A stretch of DNA of 64,000 bases, from assembly GCF_035956715.1 (NCBI RefSeq), contig NZ_CP108381.1, positions 5,984,001 through 6,048,000 of the forward strand. The letters are read 5' to 3'. The DNA is from Nocardia sp. NBC_01329 (GTDB taxonomy: Bacteria; Actinomycetota; Actinomycetes; Mycobacteriales; Mycobacteriaceae). Below are positions 26,831 to 35,360 of the stretch, one piece after another. Positions within the stretch are counted from its first letter, which is position 1; each line of letters begins with the position of its first letter. The position numbers and the translations under genes were made by a program. Under the pieces are notes generated by a model that saw only the letters and a program-made list of their open reading frames with translations, was not told the origin of the DNA and did no database searches.

Positions 26831-27823
26831 TCAGGCCGAACTGACCCGGTAGATCCGCAGATCCTCCGGTACTCCGCTGAGCGGGGCAGCGAAGAAACTG
26901 CGGCGGTAGGGGCGCGCGGTGTGCCCGAGTTCGTCCAAGGTCTCCGGGTCCAGCGCGGCCAGCGTGGCCTCGGAGATCATCATCTTGCCGTTGCCACCCG
27001 CCTCCATCACCCGGGCGGCGATGGTGACATCCACACCCAGCCAGTCGCCGCCGATCTCCCGCGGTGAACCGGTGTGCAGGCCGACCCGCATGCGGGGCCG
27101 GTAACTGTCCGCGGTGATATCGGCGAGGTTGCGTTTCGCCGCGATCGCGGCCGCGACGGCCCGGTCGGCGGACGGGAACACCGCCATCACGCCGTCACCC
27201 ATCCGTTTCACCACCTGACCGCCGCGTTCGGCGATGGGCGGTTCGATGGCTTTGGCTACCTTGCGCAGCAGATCCAGCGTAGCTTCGTCGCCCGCGGTGA
27301 GCGACCAGGAGGAGAACGAGACCAGATCGGTGAACATCACCGTCATCTCCTGGGTGCCCTGACCCCGGCCCAGGCGTTCGAGCATCGCCTGCCAGACCTG
27401 TAGTGCGCCGAAACCGATCTCCCGGGCCGCGCTCGGGTTGTCACCGACCAGCCGGTCGGCGGCACGTGCGACGGCGCGGGCGCCGCCGGGCCCGGTGACC
27501 GAGAGCGGATCGCCGAACGCGGGGTCACCGGGGAGCTGGTGGCGGGCTCGGCGCAACACCTCGATCACGTCCGGACGCTGGTTCGCCACGTTCATCAGGG
27601 CGGACAGCGGGTGGACGCGTGGGCGGCCGGAGCCGACGGCTTCGCCGTTGTCGGGTACGGGAGTCAGTCCGATCCTGATCTCGTCCGCGGTCGCGTGAGC
27701 GGCGCCCGGCGCGGCGGCCCTGTCGACCTCCGGCTCCGGTACGGCACGGCCGGCGGGCTTTTCGTTCACGTCCCGAGGGTATCTCAGGGGATCGGACGCG
27801 GGGGGAACGCTGAGAATCGTCAC
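26831..27823 (-). CDS. Class III adenylate cyclase
   Basis: The 330-residue protein has a C-terminal catalytic cyclase domain: VMFTDLVSFSSWS (metal-binding Asp), VVKRMGDGVMAVF (substrate-specifying Lys and second metal Asp) and GVDVTIAARVMEAGG. The last motif has the ATP-selecting Asp and the Arg, but threonine stands where most active cyclases have the transition-state asparagine. The N-terminal 130 residues are Pro/Ala-rich and helical without membrane segments, like mycobacterial Rv1647. GTG 27823 has AGAGG six bases upstream; a GTG at 27769 is a shorter alternative. Confidence 0.8.
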   Translation of the reverse strand: MTILSVPPASDPLRYPRDVNEKPAGRAVPEPEVDRAAAPGAAHATADEIRIGLTPVPDNGEAVGSGRPRVHPLSALMNVANQRPDVIEVLRRARHQLPGDPAFGDPLSVTGPGGARAVARAADRLVGDNPSAAREIGFGALQVWQAMLERLGRGQGTQEMTVMFTDLVSFSSWSLTAGDEATLDLLRKVAKAIEPPIAERGGQVVKRMGDGVMAVFPSADRAVAAAIAAKRNLADITADSYRPRMRVGLHTGSPREIGGDWLGVDVTIAARVMEAGGNGKMMISEATLAALDPETLDELGHTARPYRRSFFAAPLSGVPEDLRIYRVSSA

Positions 27824-28019
27824 CTGTCGCCTCTCTATCGGAGGAGTGCGGCACGCCGTTGGGTCCGCCGATGGATTACGTGTGGTGCCTGAACCCGATC
27901 GTAGCGACGACCGGCGGTCTGCTGGTGAACGCATGGTTACAGATATTTGGCAAGTTCCGTAGAAGCGGCCTGCCGGTGAGCCCGTGATCAGCGCGCCCGG
28001 TCATCTGTGTGATAACGAC

Positions 28020-28053
28020 CACCGGCCCGGCGCGTCGCCGCGCCGGGCCGGTG
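28020..28053. terminator. 15-bp perfect GC hairpin between cyclase and ABC exporter genes
   Basis: CACCGGCCCGGCGCG pairs without mismatch with CGCGCCGGGCCGGTG around a 4-base loop, 28020-28053. The sequence GTGATAA occurs on both sides. It lies downstream of the ABC permease reading leftwards (stop at 28172), so it could end that operon; no T-run is present, as is common in GC-rich actinobacteria. Confidence 0.55.
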
Positions 28054-28171
28054 ATAAGTGCACTCCGACGACCGGGCAGTGGTCGTCGGCGTGCGGGGCG
28101 CGCGATCCTCCCGACAAGGTCGCGCTACCCACTACCCGAGCGGCGAGGGAAGCAGCTCGGGTGGTTTGTGG

Positions 28172-28939
28172 TCAGGCGTCGCGCCGGTTCACCACCAGCA
28201 ATGCGACGCCGGTGACGAGTGCGACGAAGGCGATGAAGTAGATGAGGCTGCCCCACGCACCCCAGTGCCAGTTGCCCGACGCCATCGACTCGTCCATCAG
28301 CGCGAAGCGGCTCGCGTTCTGGAACGGCAGGAACGCGCTGATCTCACGCCCCACCTTACCCAGTGCTCCGACCAGCGGTTCGACGATCAGCTGCCAGAGC
28401 ACGATCAACGAGATCGCCGCGGCCGACTGCCGGACCAGCACACCGATACCGATGGCGAGCACCACATTGAGGAAGGCGAGGATCGGTATCGCGTACAGAG
28501 CCCGCCAGTTGCCGTCCAGGACCAGCGTGGATCCGGCATCCCCGGCCACCGCTTTGGCCACCGCGTACGCGGCGAAGGCCAGCACGGTGGTCAGCGCGGC
28601 CGCGTACAGCCCGACCAGGCCGGCTTTGGTGCCGATCACCAGCAGGCGATTGGGTACCGCCTGGAAGGTGGTGCGAATAATGCCGAACCGGTATTCGCTG
28701 GTCACGGTCAGGGTGGCCATGATGGCCAGCACCATCACCCCGAACCCGCTGATCCCGAGAAAGGCCGTGTCCACGGTCAGGGCCGGCGCGCCGGAGGCCT
28801 GGGGGTCGTCGGCGGCGATCCGGCCGATCAACCCGAACAGGGCGGCGAAGCCGACCGCGAGAGCCACGACGATCACCGAGCACCACCACGGTGACCGGGT
28901 GGAAGTGAGTTTGATGCGTTCCGCGGCGATAACACCCAT
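28172..28939 (-). CDS. ABC-2 type transporter permease
   Basis: The 255-residue protein has six predicted membrane helices and the N-terminal amphipathic AAERIKLTSTRSPWWC typical of ABC-2 permeases. Related exporters move drugs, antibiotics or lipids out of the cell. Its ATG shares one base with the stop of the ATPase gene (TAATG), so the two form a coupled pair. Confidence 0.82.
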   Translation of the reverse strand: MGVIAAERIKLTSTRSPWWCSVIVVALAVGFAALFGLIGRIAADDPQASGAPALTVDTAFLGISGFGVMVLAIMATLTVTSEYRFGIIRTTFQAVPNRLLVIGTKAGLVGLYAAALTTVLAFAAYAVAKAVAGDAGSTLVLDGNWRALYAIPILAFLNVVLAIGIGVLVRQSAAAISLIVLWQLIVEPLVGALGKVGREISAFLPFQNASRFALMDESMASGNWHWGAWGSLIYFIAFVALVTGVALLVVNRRDA

Positions 28940-29940
28940 TACTTGGCACCTCCGAGAACCTTGGGCTCGACCGGCTGTGCCGGTTCTCCGCCCAGTGGGG
29001 CAGCCGCGACATCTCCCTGCGGGCCGACCTCACCGTGATATTGGACATCCCCGCCGGTCATCCGCATGAACGCCTCCTCCAGCGAACCTCGCTGCGGGGC
29101 AAGTTCGAAAAGCGTGATGTTGTGCTCACCCGCCAGCGCGCCGACCGCGTCGCTGGTTACCCCGTTCACCACCAGAGCCGCGCCGTCGGCATTGCCCTCG
29201 TTCTGTTTCACGGTCATTCCGTTGGAGGTGAGCAGGCTGCGCAACTCGTCGAGCTGTGGACTGCGCACCCGCACCGAGGACTCCGACGCGCGTTCGATGA
29301 ACTCCGAGGTCGTGGAATCGGAGATGAGCCGGCCGCGGCCGATGACCACCAGATGGTCCGCCGTCTGTGCCATCTCCGACAGCAGATGACTGGAAACCAG
29401 AACGGTGCGGCCCTCGGCGGCCAGCCGCTGCATGAACCGCCGGATCCAGAGGATGCCCTCCGGGTCGAGGCCGTTGACCGGCTCGTCGAACAGCAGGACC
29501 TTCGGATCACCCAGCAGCGCACCGGCCAGACCGAGCCGCTGTGACATGCCGAGGGAGAACCCACCGGCCGATTTACCGGCGACCTCGGAGAGGCCCACCA
29601 GGCGCAACACCTCCTCCACCCGGGATTTCGGCAACCCGTTGGAGGCCGCCATCCATTCCAGATGAGCCCGCGCCGAACGGTTGGGATGCACCCATTTCGC
29701 GTCCAACAGCGCGCCGACCTCACGTAACGGATGCTTCAGCTGCCCGTACGGTCTGCCGTTGACGAGCGCGCTGCCCGCGGTGGGGCGATCCAGGCCGAGG
29801 ATCATGCGCATAGTGGTGGATTTACCGGCGCCGTTGGGTCCGAGAAATCCGGTGACCTGACCCGGTTTCACCGTGAAGGTCAGATCCTGGACCGCGACGG
29901 TCTGCCCGTAATGCTTGGTCAAGCCCCGGACTTCGATCAT
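28939..29940 (-). CDS. ABC exporter ATP-binding protein (DrrA/NatA-like)
   Basis: The protein of about 333 residues has Walker A GFLGPNGAGKSTTMRMILG, signature GFSLGMSQRLGLAGALLGDP, Walker B KVLLFDEPVNGLDPEG and an H-loop SSHLL. The C-terminal 100 residues are an extra regulatory segment, as in drug and bacteriocin exporters. ATG 29940 (MIEVRGLTKHYG) is preferred; ATG 29952 is possible. It is translated just before its permease. Confidence 0.88.
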   Translation of the reverse strand: MIEVRGLTKHYGQTVAVQDLTFTVKPGQVTGFLGPNGAGKSTTMRMILGLDRPTAGSALVNGRPYGQLKHPLREVGALLDAKWVHPNRSARAHLEWMAASNGLPKSRVEEVLRLVGLSEVAGKSAGGFSLGMSQRLGLAGALLGDPKVLLFDEPVNGLDPEGILWIRRFMQRLAAEGRTVLVSSHLLSEMAQTADHLVVIGRGRLISDSTTSEFIERASESSVRVRSPQLDELRSLLTSNGMTVKQNEGNADGAALVVNGVTSDAVGALAGEHNITLFELAPQRGSLEEAFMRMTGGDVQYHGEVGPQGDVAAAPLGGEPAQPVEPKVLGGAK

Positions 29941-30064
29941 GACGACCAGCATGCCCTATCCCCGGGCGGGCCCGCGTCGCCCGATGGTCGCCATCGGTAC
30001 TCATCCTGGAGGATGACCCGGCCCCGGCTCGCCACCTACTCGCGGCTGGTCCGGCCTCGGGGAG

Positions 30065-30823
30065 CTACCGCCCCGGTGAGGACGCCTGGGCCCAGAACCG
30101 CTTCGGGATGCGGCCCGCCGCCCGCGCCCGGTAACCGGCCCGTACCGCGTCGGCCATGGCCGCGGCCATCAGCGCGGGATGCTCGGCTCGGGTCACCGCG
30201 GTGGCCAGCAGTACCGCCGAGCAGCCGAGTTCCATCGCGAGGGCGGCGTCGCTGGCGGTCCCGATCCCGGCGTCCAGGATCACCGGCACCTGGGCGCGGC
30301 TCACGATCATCTCGATATTGTGCGGATTGCCGATACCCAGGCCGGTGCCGATCGGGGAACCCAGCGGCATCACCGCCGCGCAGCCCGCGTCCTCCAGCCG
30401 CCGGGCGAGCGCGGGGTCGTCGTTGGTGTAGGGGAGCACGGTGAAACCGGCGTCCACCAGCTGTTCGGCCGCATCGATCAACTCGATCGGATCGGGCAGC
30501 AGGGTCCGGTCGTCGGCGATCACCTCGAGTTTGACCCACCTGGTGTCCAGGGCCTCGGCGGCCAGCTGGGCGGTGAGAACCGCCTCGGCCGCGGTCCGGC
30601 AGCCCGCGGTATTGGGCAGCGGCGTGATATCGAGCCGTTTCAACAGATCGAGCACGCCGGTACCGCCCGCGGCATCGACCCGGCGCATGGCGACGGTGGT
30701 CAGTTCCGTACCGGAGGCGAGCAGGGCTTCCTCCAGCACGGTCAGGTTCTCCGCGCCGCCGGTGCCCATGATCAGCCGGGAGCCGAAGGTGCGGTCGGCG
30801 ATCCGTAGCGCGTCGTCAGCCAC
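30065..30823 (-). CDS. thiG: Thiazole synthase
   Basis: This is a 252-residue TIM-barrel enzyme, equal in length to mycobacterial ThiG. The Schiff-base lysine is in TRWVKLEVI, and TVAMRRVD, LPNTAGCRTAAEAV, PLGSPIGTGLGI and VILDAGIGTASDAALAMELG are diagnostic. It builds the thiazole phosphate of thiamin from deoxyxylulose phosphate, dehydroglycine from ThiO and sulfur from ThiS. GTG 30823 overlaps the end of thiS by eight bases. Confidence 0.94.
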   Translation of the reverse strand: MADDALRIADRTFGSRLIMGTGGAENLTVLEEALLASGTELTTVAMRRVDAAGGTGVLDLLKRLDITPLPNTAGCRTAAEAVLTAQLAAEALDTRWVKLEVIADDRTLLPDPIELIDAAEQLVDAGFTVLPYTNDDPALARRLEDAGCAAVMPLGSPIGTGLGIGNPHNIEMIVSRAQVPVILDAGIGTASDAALAMELGCSAVLLATAVTRAEHPALMAAAMADAVRAGYRARAAGRIPKRFWAQASSPGR

Positions 30824-31064
30824 CCTGGACCGCCGTGAGCACATCGATCTCCCAGCCGCGACCCACCGGTTCGTCCCAGCGCGAGCGCGGGAACACGGCC
30901 CCGTCGACCGCCAGTGCCACGCCCTGGCGCGGCAGCTCGAGACGCTCGAGCAGTTCGCGGACGGTGAGCTGTTCGGTGAATTCGTGGTCGATCCCGTTCA
31001 CCGTGACCCCGATCGGCACGGACGATCCGTGCGCCGGTGACCCTTGTGTTGACGACTGTGTCAT
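30816..31064 (-). CDS. thiS: Sulfur carrier protein
   Basis: The 82-residue ubiquitin-fold protein ends in the required diglycine (TAVQGG), which becomes a thiocarboxylate that donates sulfur to ThiG. TVNGIDHEFTEQLTVRELLE and VALAVDGAVFPRSRW match ThiS. The N-terminus is about 15 residues longer than usual. The ATG overlaps the thiO stop (ATGA) and the gene end overlaps thiG. Confidence 0.92.
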   Translation of the reverse strand: MTQSSTQGSPAHGSSVPIGVTVNGIDHEFTEQLTVRELLERLELPRQGVALAVDGAVFPRSRWDEPVGRGWEIDVLTAVQGG

Positions 31065-32158
31065 CGACTACCTCCTGAAGGTGCGGACGCTGTGAACCGC
31101 TGCGGATCGGCCGCGGCGGCCGCGGCCAGCGGTTTCCCGCGGAGCTCGGCCACTACCGCGTCGGCGGTGAGCGCGCTGGTCAGCATGCCGTTGCGGCCGT
31201 GCCCGGTGGCCGCTATCACGCGGTCGGAGAGCCGCCCGACGAGCGGAAGATTGTCGGGGGAGCCGGGGCGCGACCCGGCCTGGGCCTCGGCCAGTTCGTA
31301 TTCCCCGATACCGGGCAGCACGGTTTCGGCGTCACCGATCAGGTCGCGGACCCCGGCGACGGTGACCGCGGTGTCGAAACCGGCCTCGTACTGGGTGGCG
31401 CCGAGCACCAGTCCGTCGGCGCGGGGTACGAAGTACACGGGCCGGCCGTGGACCCGGGCGCGGACGACCCGGGTCGGCGGGGGTTGCGCGCCGGGCCGGT
31501 GCCGCAGCCGCAGGATCTCACCTTTCACCGGCCGGACAGGCAGGCCGGGCCACAGTTCGGCCGACGCCGCCCCGGCGGCCAGTACCACCTGCTGTTGCGC
31601 GAGGCCGGTGAGATCGTCGATTCGCTCCGGACGCACGGTCACCCCTGCCTCGGCCACCGCTTTGCGCAGGGCTGTCACCAGGCGGCGGTTGTCGACGGCC
31701 GGTTCGGTGGGGGCGAGCAGGCCCGCGCGGACCGTACGGGCCAGCGCTGGTTCCAGTTCGCGGACTCCGGCCCGGTCCAGCACTCGCAGTTCGTGCCCGC
31801 GCTTGCCCACCCAATCGGCGACAGTGCGTAGGTCGGCGGCATCGGCGGCATCCTGCGCGACGGTCAGGGTCTCGGCGGCGACGAACACATCGACGCCGGT
31901 GACAGCCTCGAGCCGAGCCGCGAAATCGGGCCAGTGCGCCAGGGCGGTGGCACCGAATTCCAGCACCGCGTCCTCACCGGGCCAGCCCTCCGACAGCGGT
32001 GCGAGCATCCCCCCGGCCACCCATGAGGCGCCGGTTCCCACGGCCGGATCGAACAGGGTGACAGTCCAGCCCGCCGCGGCGGCCCGCCAGGCCACGGCCA
32101 GCCCGATCACACCGCCGCCGACGACAGCCAGGGTCGAGTCGGTGGCAGGTTCGCTCAC
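31061..32158 (-). CDS. thiO: Glycine oxidase
   Basis: The 365-residue FAD enzyme of the D-amino-acid oxidase family has the dinucleotide motif LAVVGGGVIGLAVAWRAA at residue 10, GMLAPLSEGW, and the late GHGRNGMLTSALTAD. It oxidises glycine to iminoglycine for the ThiG reaction. GTG 32158 has GGAGG ten bases upstream. It is coupled to thiS. No TPP riboswitch (no CTGAGA core) was seen in the short divergent leader shared with thiE. Confidence 0.92.
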   Translation of the reverse strand: MSEPATDSTLAVVGGGVIGLAVAWRAAAAGWTVTLFDPAVGTGASWVAGGMLAPLSEGWPGEDAVLEFGATALAHWPDFAARLEAVTGVDVFVAAETLTVAQDAADAADLRTVADWVGKRGHELRVLDRAGVRELEPALARTVRAGLLAPTEPAVDNRRLVTALRKAVAEAGVTVRPERIDDLTGLAQQQVVLAAGAASAELWPGLPVRPVKGEILRLRHRPGAQPPPTRVVRARVHGRPVYFVPRADGLVLGATQYEAGFDTAVTVAGVRDLIGDAETVLPGIGEYELAEAQAGSRPGSPDNLPLVGRLSDRVIAATGHGRNGMLTSALTADAVVAELRGKPLAAAAAADPQRFTASAPSGGSR

Positions 32159-32225
32159 CTGTGCCACCTCCTCGGGGTTCCACCTCCTGCAACTTCTCCA
32201 CGTTAGCGCGGTTACCGTGGCAGTT

Positions 32226-32924
32226 GTGCAACCGTCCTCCCCTCGCCGACCGCTGCCCCCGCGCGACCGCCTCACCACCGCCCGGCTGTACCTGTGTACC
32301 GACGCCCGCCGGGAAAAGGGGGATCTGGCCGAGTTCGTGGAAGCGGCGCTGGCCGGTGGTGTCGATATCGTCCAGCTCCGCGACAAGGGGTCGCCCGGGG
32401 AGCGGCAGTACGGTCCGCTCGAGGCCAAGGGGGAACTGGCGGCTCTCGCCGAACTGAAGGCGGCCGCCCGCCGCCACGGCGCGCTGCTCGCGGTGAACGA
32501 CCGCGCCGATATCGCGCTGGCGGCGAGCGCCGATGTGCTGCACCTGGGTCAGCATGACCTGCCGCCCTGGTACGCCCGCAAGATCCTCGGTCCGGATGTG
32601 GTGATCGGACGGTCCACGCACGACCGGGACCAGGCCCGGCTGGCCGCGGCCGACGAGAATATCGACTATTTCTGCACCGGCCCGGTGTGGGCCACACCCA
32701 CCAAACCCGGGCGTACGCCCGCGGGGCTGGATCTGGTGCGCGAAACCGCAGCCGCGGGGCCCACCCGCCCGTGGTTCGCGATCGGTGGTATCGACGGCGT
32801 GACGCTCCCCGAGGTGCTGGCCGCGGGCGTCGAAAGGGTAGTGGTGGTGCGTGCGATCACCGCCGCCGACGATCCGGAAGCCGCAGCGCGTGAGCTGAAG
32901 GCCGCACTGCTGGAAGCCGACTGA
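32226..32924 (+). CDS. thiE: Thiamin phosphate synthase
   Basis: The 232-residue TIM barrel shows YLCTDARREKGD, DIVQLRDKG, LAVNDRADIALAASADVLHLG, PTKPGRTPAGL and WFAIGGIDG, diagnostic for ThiE, which joins HMP-PP with thiazole phosphate. Two GTG codons in frame, 32217 and 32226, are possible starts; TACCGT seven bases before 32226 would suit a leaderless transcript starting there. It is divergent from thiO, the arrangement known in mycobacteria. Confidence 0.88.
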   Translation: MQPSSPRRPLPPRDRLTTARLYLCTDARREKGDLAEFVEAALAGGVDIVQLRDKGSPGERQYGPLEAKGELAALAELKAAARRHGALLAVNDRADIALAASADVLHLGQHDLPPWYARKILGPDVVIGRSTHDRDQARLAAADENIDYFCTGPVWATPTKPGRTPAGLDLVRETAAAGPTRPWFAIGGIDGVTLPEVLAAGVERVVVVRAITAADDPEAAARELKAALLEAD

Positions 32925-32959
32925 CCCGGCCGTCGAACCGATCGGAGAGGAAGGCGCGC

Positions 32960-32990
32960 CGGCCGTGCCCGGCGCAGAGCGGCACGGCCG
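32960..32990 (+). terminator. Hairpin terminator after thiE
   Basis: CGGCCGTGCC (32960-32969) pairs perfectly with GGCACGGCCG (32981-32990) around an 11-base loop and is followed by ACGCGTTTTC. It lies 36 bases after the thiE stop. Confidence 0.6.
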
Positions 32991-33127
32991 ACGCGTTTTC
33001 CGGCGGTGCCAGGGAGGTAGCCGGTGGAATCCGGTCGCAGACCCGGGCTCTGATTCACCGCGTTTCCGCCCTGTCGCGCAGCGCGCCGTGCTCTGAGTGT
33101 TGACACTGAGGGTGCGTCGGAAACCTG

Positions 33128-33283
33128 TCAGAGCAACCAGAACACCGCTCCCACGGCCGCGAGTACGGCGCAGACGCCCAGCCCGATCGACAGCGGCCGG
33201 GCGGTCTTCCAGGTGGTGTAGGCGCCGCCGATGAGAAATCCGGCGAGGGTGAACAGCAGCACTACGGCGACATCGGTGGACAC
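33128..33283 (-). CDS. Small two-helix membrane protein (51 aa)
   Basis: GTG 33283 to TGA 33128-33130 encodes 51 residues beginning VSTDVAVVLLFTLAGFLIGG, a basic turn TTWKTARP, and a second helix IGLGVCAVLAAVGAVFWLL. The helical hairpin and positive loop are convincing for a real short protein of the kind annotated as conserved membrane proteins next to thi genes. Function unknown. Confidence 0.55.
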   Translation of the reverse strand: MSTDVAVVLLFTLAGFLIGGAYTTWKTARPLSIGLGVCAVLAAVGAVFWLL

Positions 33284-33493
33284 GGAGCCCTATTGTGCCT
33301 GGTCCTCGCATCGGCGCGGGTCGGGGGCGGGTGCCGGTTCTCATCTGCCCTGGCGGGTCGGCTGGGCTCGCCGGATAGAGGTGGGGCGGTTATCGCTGGT
33401 CGCCACTCGGATGAAGTGACCGCTTCCCGGAAGGACGGCGGTCATGATTTATCGCTTGCCGGGCCGGTGATCGCTGTGGTCTCGTGAACATCT

Positions 33494-34667
33494 ATGAAGC
33501 AGCAACGTCCGGCCACCGCCAGTGCTGTCACGGACGGCCTGAAACTGCACCGACATTCGGTGCAGTGGTCGGATCGCGTCCGCACGGTCATCACCCTTCG
33601 GCCCGGTACACGTGCCCGTTTCAGCACGAACCGTTTTCACGAAACCTGGCACGTACTCTCCGATGACCACGGTGCCCGGCTGCTGGCGCGATTGCTGTGG
33701 GGGCTGTCGTATCAGGCTCGGCCCGGCACCGTCGTGCTCATCGATCGTCCGTTTCTCACCCCGAATCCGTTCGATGCCGATCCGGCCGACCCGATCGTGC
33801 TGGTTCCCGGCTGGTGCACCCGTTTCGACGATCGTGCGGCCCGGCGAATGCGCAGCCGATTGCCCCTGCGGCACCCGGACGGCACGGTGCGCTGGCGTAC
33901 TTTCGGCTTGGACCGGGCGCTCGAACCCGAAGCTGTCGAGAGTCGGCGAGATCGCGAGCGCTACCGCAAGGACACGGGCAGGGTCGCGCGTCGTTGCGGA
34001 CTGCTCGTCCTCACCCCCGGCACTCCGGACGAAGCCCGCAGCTGGGCGTTGCAGTCGGCCGGTCTCGATCCGAGCGACCGGTGGGGCACCGATTACACAT
34101 ACCTGGGCTCCTGGGACCACGGGTACGAGGGCGAAGTGCAGATCTTCCGGCGTTTTCGTCCCATGGTGAGTGTGGCCGCCCGTGCTCGCGCGCAGGTCCT
34201 CGCTCGTCCCTGTCCGCCTACCAGCGACGACGCCCTCCGACCGGCCGTGTGGCGGGAGGCGGAACGCGTTCGCGGCGACGCCCAGCTACGGATTCGCGAA
34301 TGGCAGGGCAGCAGCTACCAGCTCGGTCGGGCTGCCGCCGGCATGCTCGCCCGAGCCGATGTATCGAGTCTCGACGACCTCGCGGAAGTCGGTCCGGTCG
34401 AGGCATACCGTCGCATGCGCGGCATACCGTCGCATGCGCGCCGCCGGGGTGCTGGGTCTCGATCGCGAGATGCTCTGGGCGATGGAGGGCGCGCTTAGCT
34501 ATCGCGACCGGCGCGAAATCTCGACCGATCGGCGTCGGGAACTGCTTGCCGAACTCGGTGACGAGCCGACGCGCCCGCCGATTGCGCAAGGTGGTGGCCG
34601 CGTCCCCGCTCACCGGGGGCGATATCGGTGGAGTCAGGGGTCCGGACGGTCCGGACGCCGCTCGTAA
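33494..34667 (+). pseudogene. Protein with C-terminal TfoX_C-like domain, frameshifted by a 19-bp duplication
   Basis: The first frame (ATG 33494) reads about 300 residues of an unrecognised basic domain, then YQLGRAAAGMLARADVSSLD and DLAEVGPVEAYRRMR, which enters a TfoX C-terminal (helix-hairpin-helix-like) domain. The domain continues in another frame as AAGVLGLDREMLWAMEGALS and ISTDRRRELLAEL, ending at 34667. Removing one copy of the tandem repeat at 34403-34440 restores a single frame of about 384 codons. The gene is therefore intact except for this slip, which is either a decay mutation or a switch. The N-terminal domain has no family I can name. Confidence 0.7.
34403..34440 (+). repeat. 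Exact 19-bp tandem duplication
   Basis: GCATACCGTCGCATGCGCG occurs twice head to tail at 34403-34421 and 34422-34440. Nineteen is not a multiple of three, and the copy number sets whether the TfoX_C domain is read. Confidence 0.95.
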
Positions 34668-34731
34668 TGGGGTCGGCTTCTCCTCTCGGTTGGATTGAAT
34701 CGCCGTGGCCATTGCGATGTGGGGCGATCTG

Positions 34732-35178
34732 TCAGTCCGAGGCGATGGGGGTCGTCTGGGCGAGGCCGATCTTCCAGCCAGTCGAAGTCCGGACTGTCAC
34801 GTAGGTCAGGGCGCCGGTGGTCGGCGGGATCAGCTCAGCTCCTGGACGCTGGTCGTGCACCGTTTTGATGCAGCTGACGAGGGCGGCGTCGGCGGTGAGG
34901 GGTCGGATGTCGAGCACCTCGACGCTGGTGCGGACATCCCCGAGTCCGCTGTCCAGGGCCGCGCTCATCGCCGCCTCGAAGGTATCGCGCCCGAGGAGCC
35001 GGCGTCCGTATAAGTTGACGATCGCCGTTGTATCGGTGTGCAGGCCGGGGAGTACGGCGGCGTCGGTCTGGGAACGGTCGGCGAGGGCCACCAGGTCACG
35101 AATGGCACGCTCGTCCTCGACCGAAAGGAGCGGCGGCCCCTGTGTCGAAGTGGACTCTGGGCTGTTGATCGAACTCAT
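34732..35178 (-). CDS. SnoaL-like (SgcJ/EcaC family) small protein
   Basis: The protein of about 148 residues has a cone-shaped alpha+beta NTF2 pattern: DERAIRDLVALADRSQTDAA, VNLYGRRLLGRDTFEAAM, VEVLDIRPLTADAALVSCI and GWKIGLAQTTPI. The SgcJ/EcaC subgroup is typically described as possible oxidoreductases or hydrolases without clear activity. ATG 35178 (MSSINSPE) is chosen over a start nine codons upstream. Divergent from the atuA operon. Confidence 0.7.
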   Translation of the reverse strand: MSSINSPESTSTQGPPLLSVEDERAIRDLVALADRSQTDAAVLPGLHTDTTAIVNLYGRRLLGRDTFEAAMSAALDSGLGDVRTSVEVLDIRPLTADAALVSCIKTVHDQRPGAELIPPTTGALTYVTVRTSTGWKIGLAQTTPIASD

Positions 35179-35244
35179 GCAGGCAGTATTAAACCTCAAG
35201 CCCACTCGAGGTCAATAGACCGGGATCGCCGGGCTCGGAATTAA

Positions 35245-35260
35245 CAAGCACGCGTGCTTG
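35245..35260. promoter_or_regulatory. 16-bp perfect palindrome, probable TetR operator of the atuA-acc operon
   Basis: CAAGCACGCGTGCTTG is an exact inverted repeat 100 bp before the operon and 66 bp before the divergent SnoaL gene. It is flanked by AT-rich TTAA and ATTTTTT. A TetR-family gene is the last gene of the operon, making autoregulation likely. Confidence 0.65.
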
Positions 35261-35360
35261 ATTTTTTACCTGGCCCCTGTGATGCTGGGGCGGAACGCGG
35301 ACAGCCACGGGCGCATATCGGCGACCCTGCCCGGTGCCGCGCTAGGAGGCGAAACCGCTG

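Noticed and set aside
32159..32225. TPP riboswitch in the thiO-thiE gap
   Set aside because: Only about 67 bases are available and the CTGAGA and GxGCCC-like core elements are absent.
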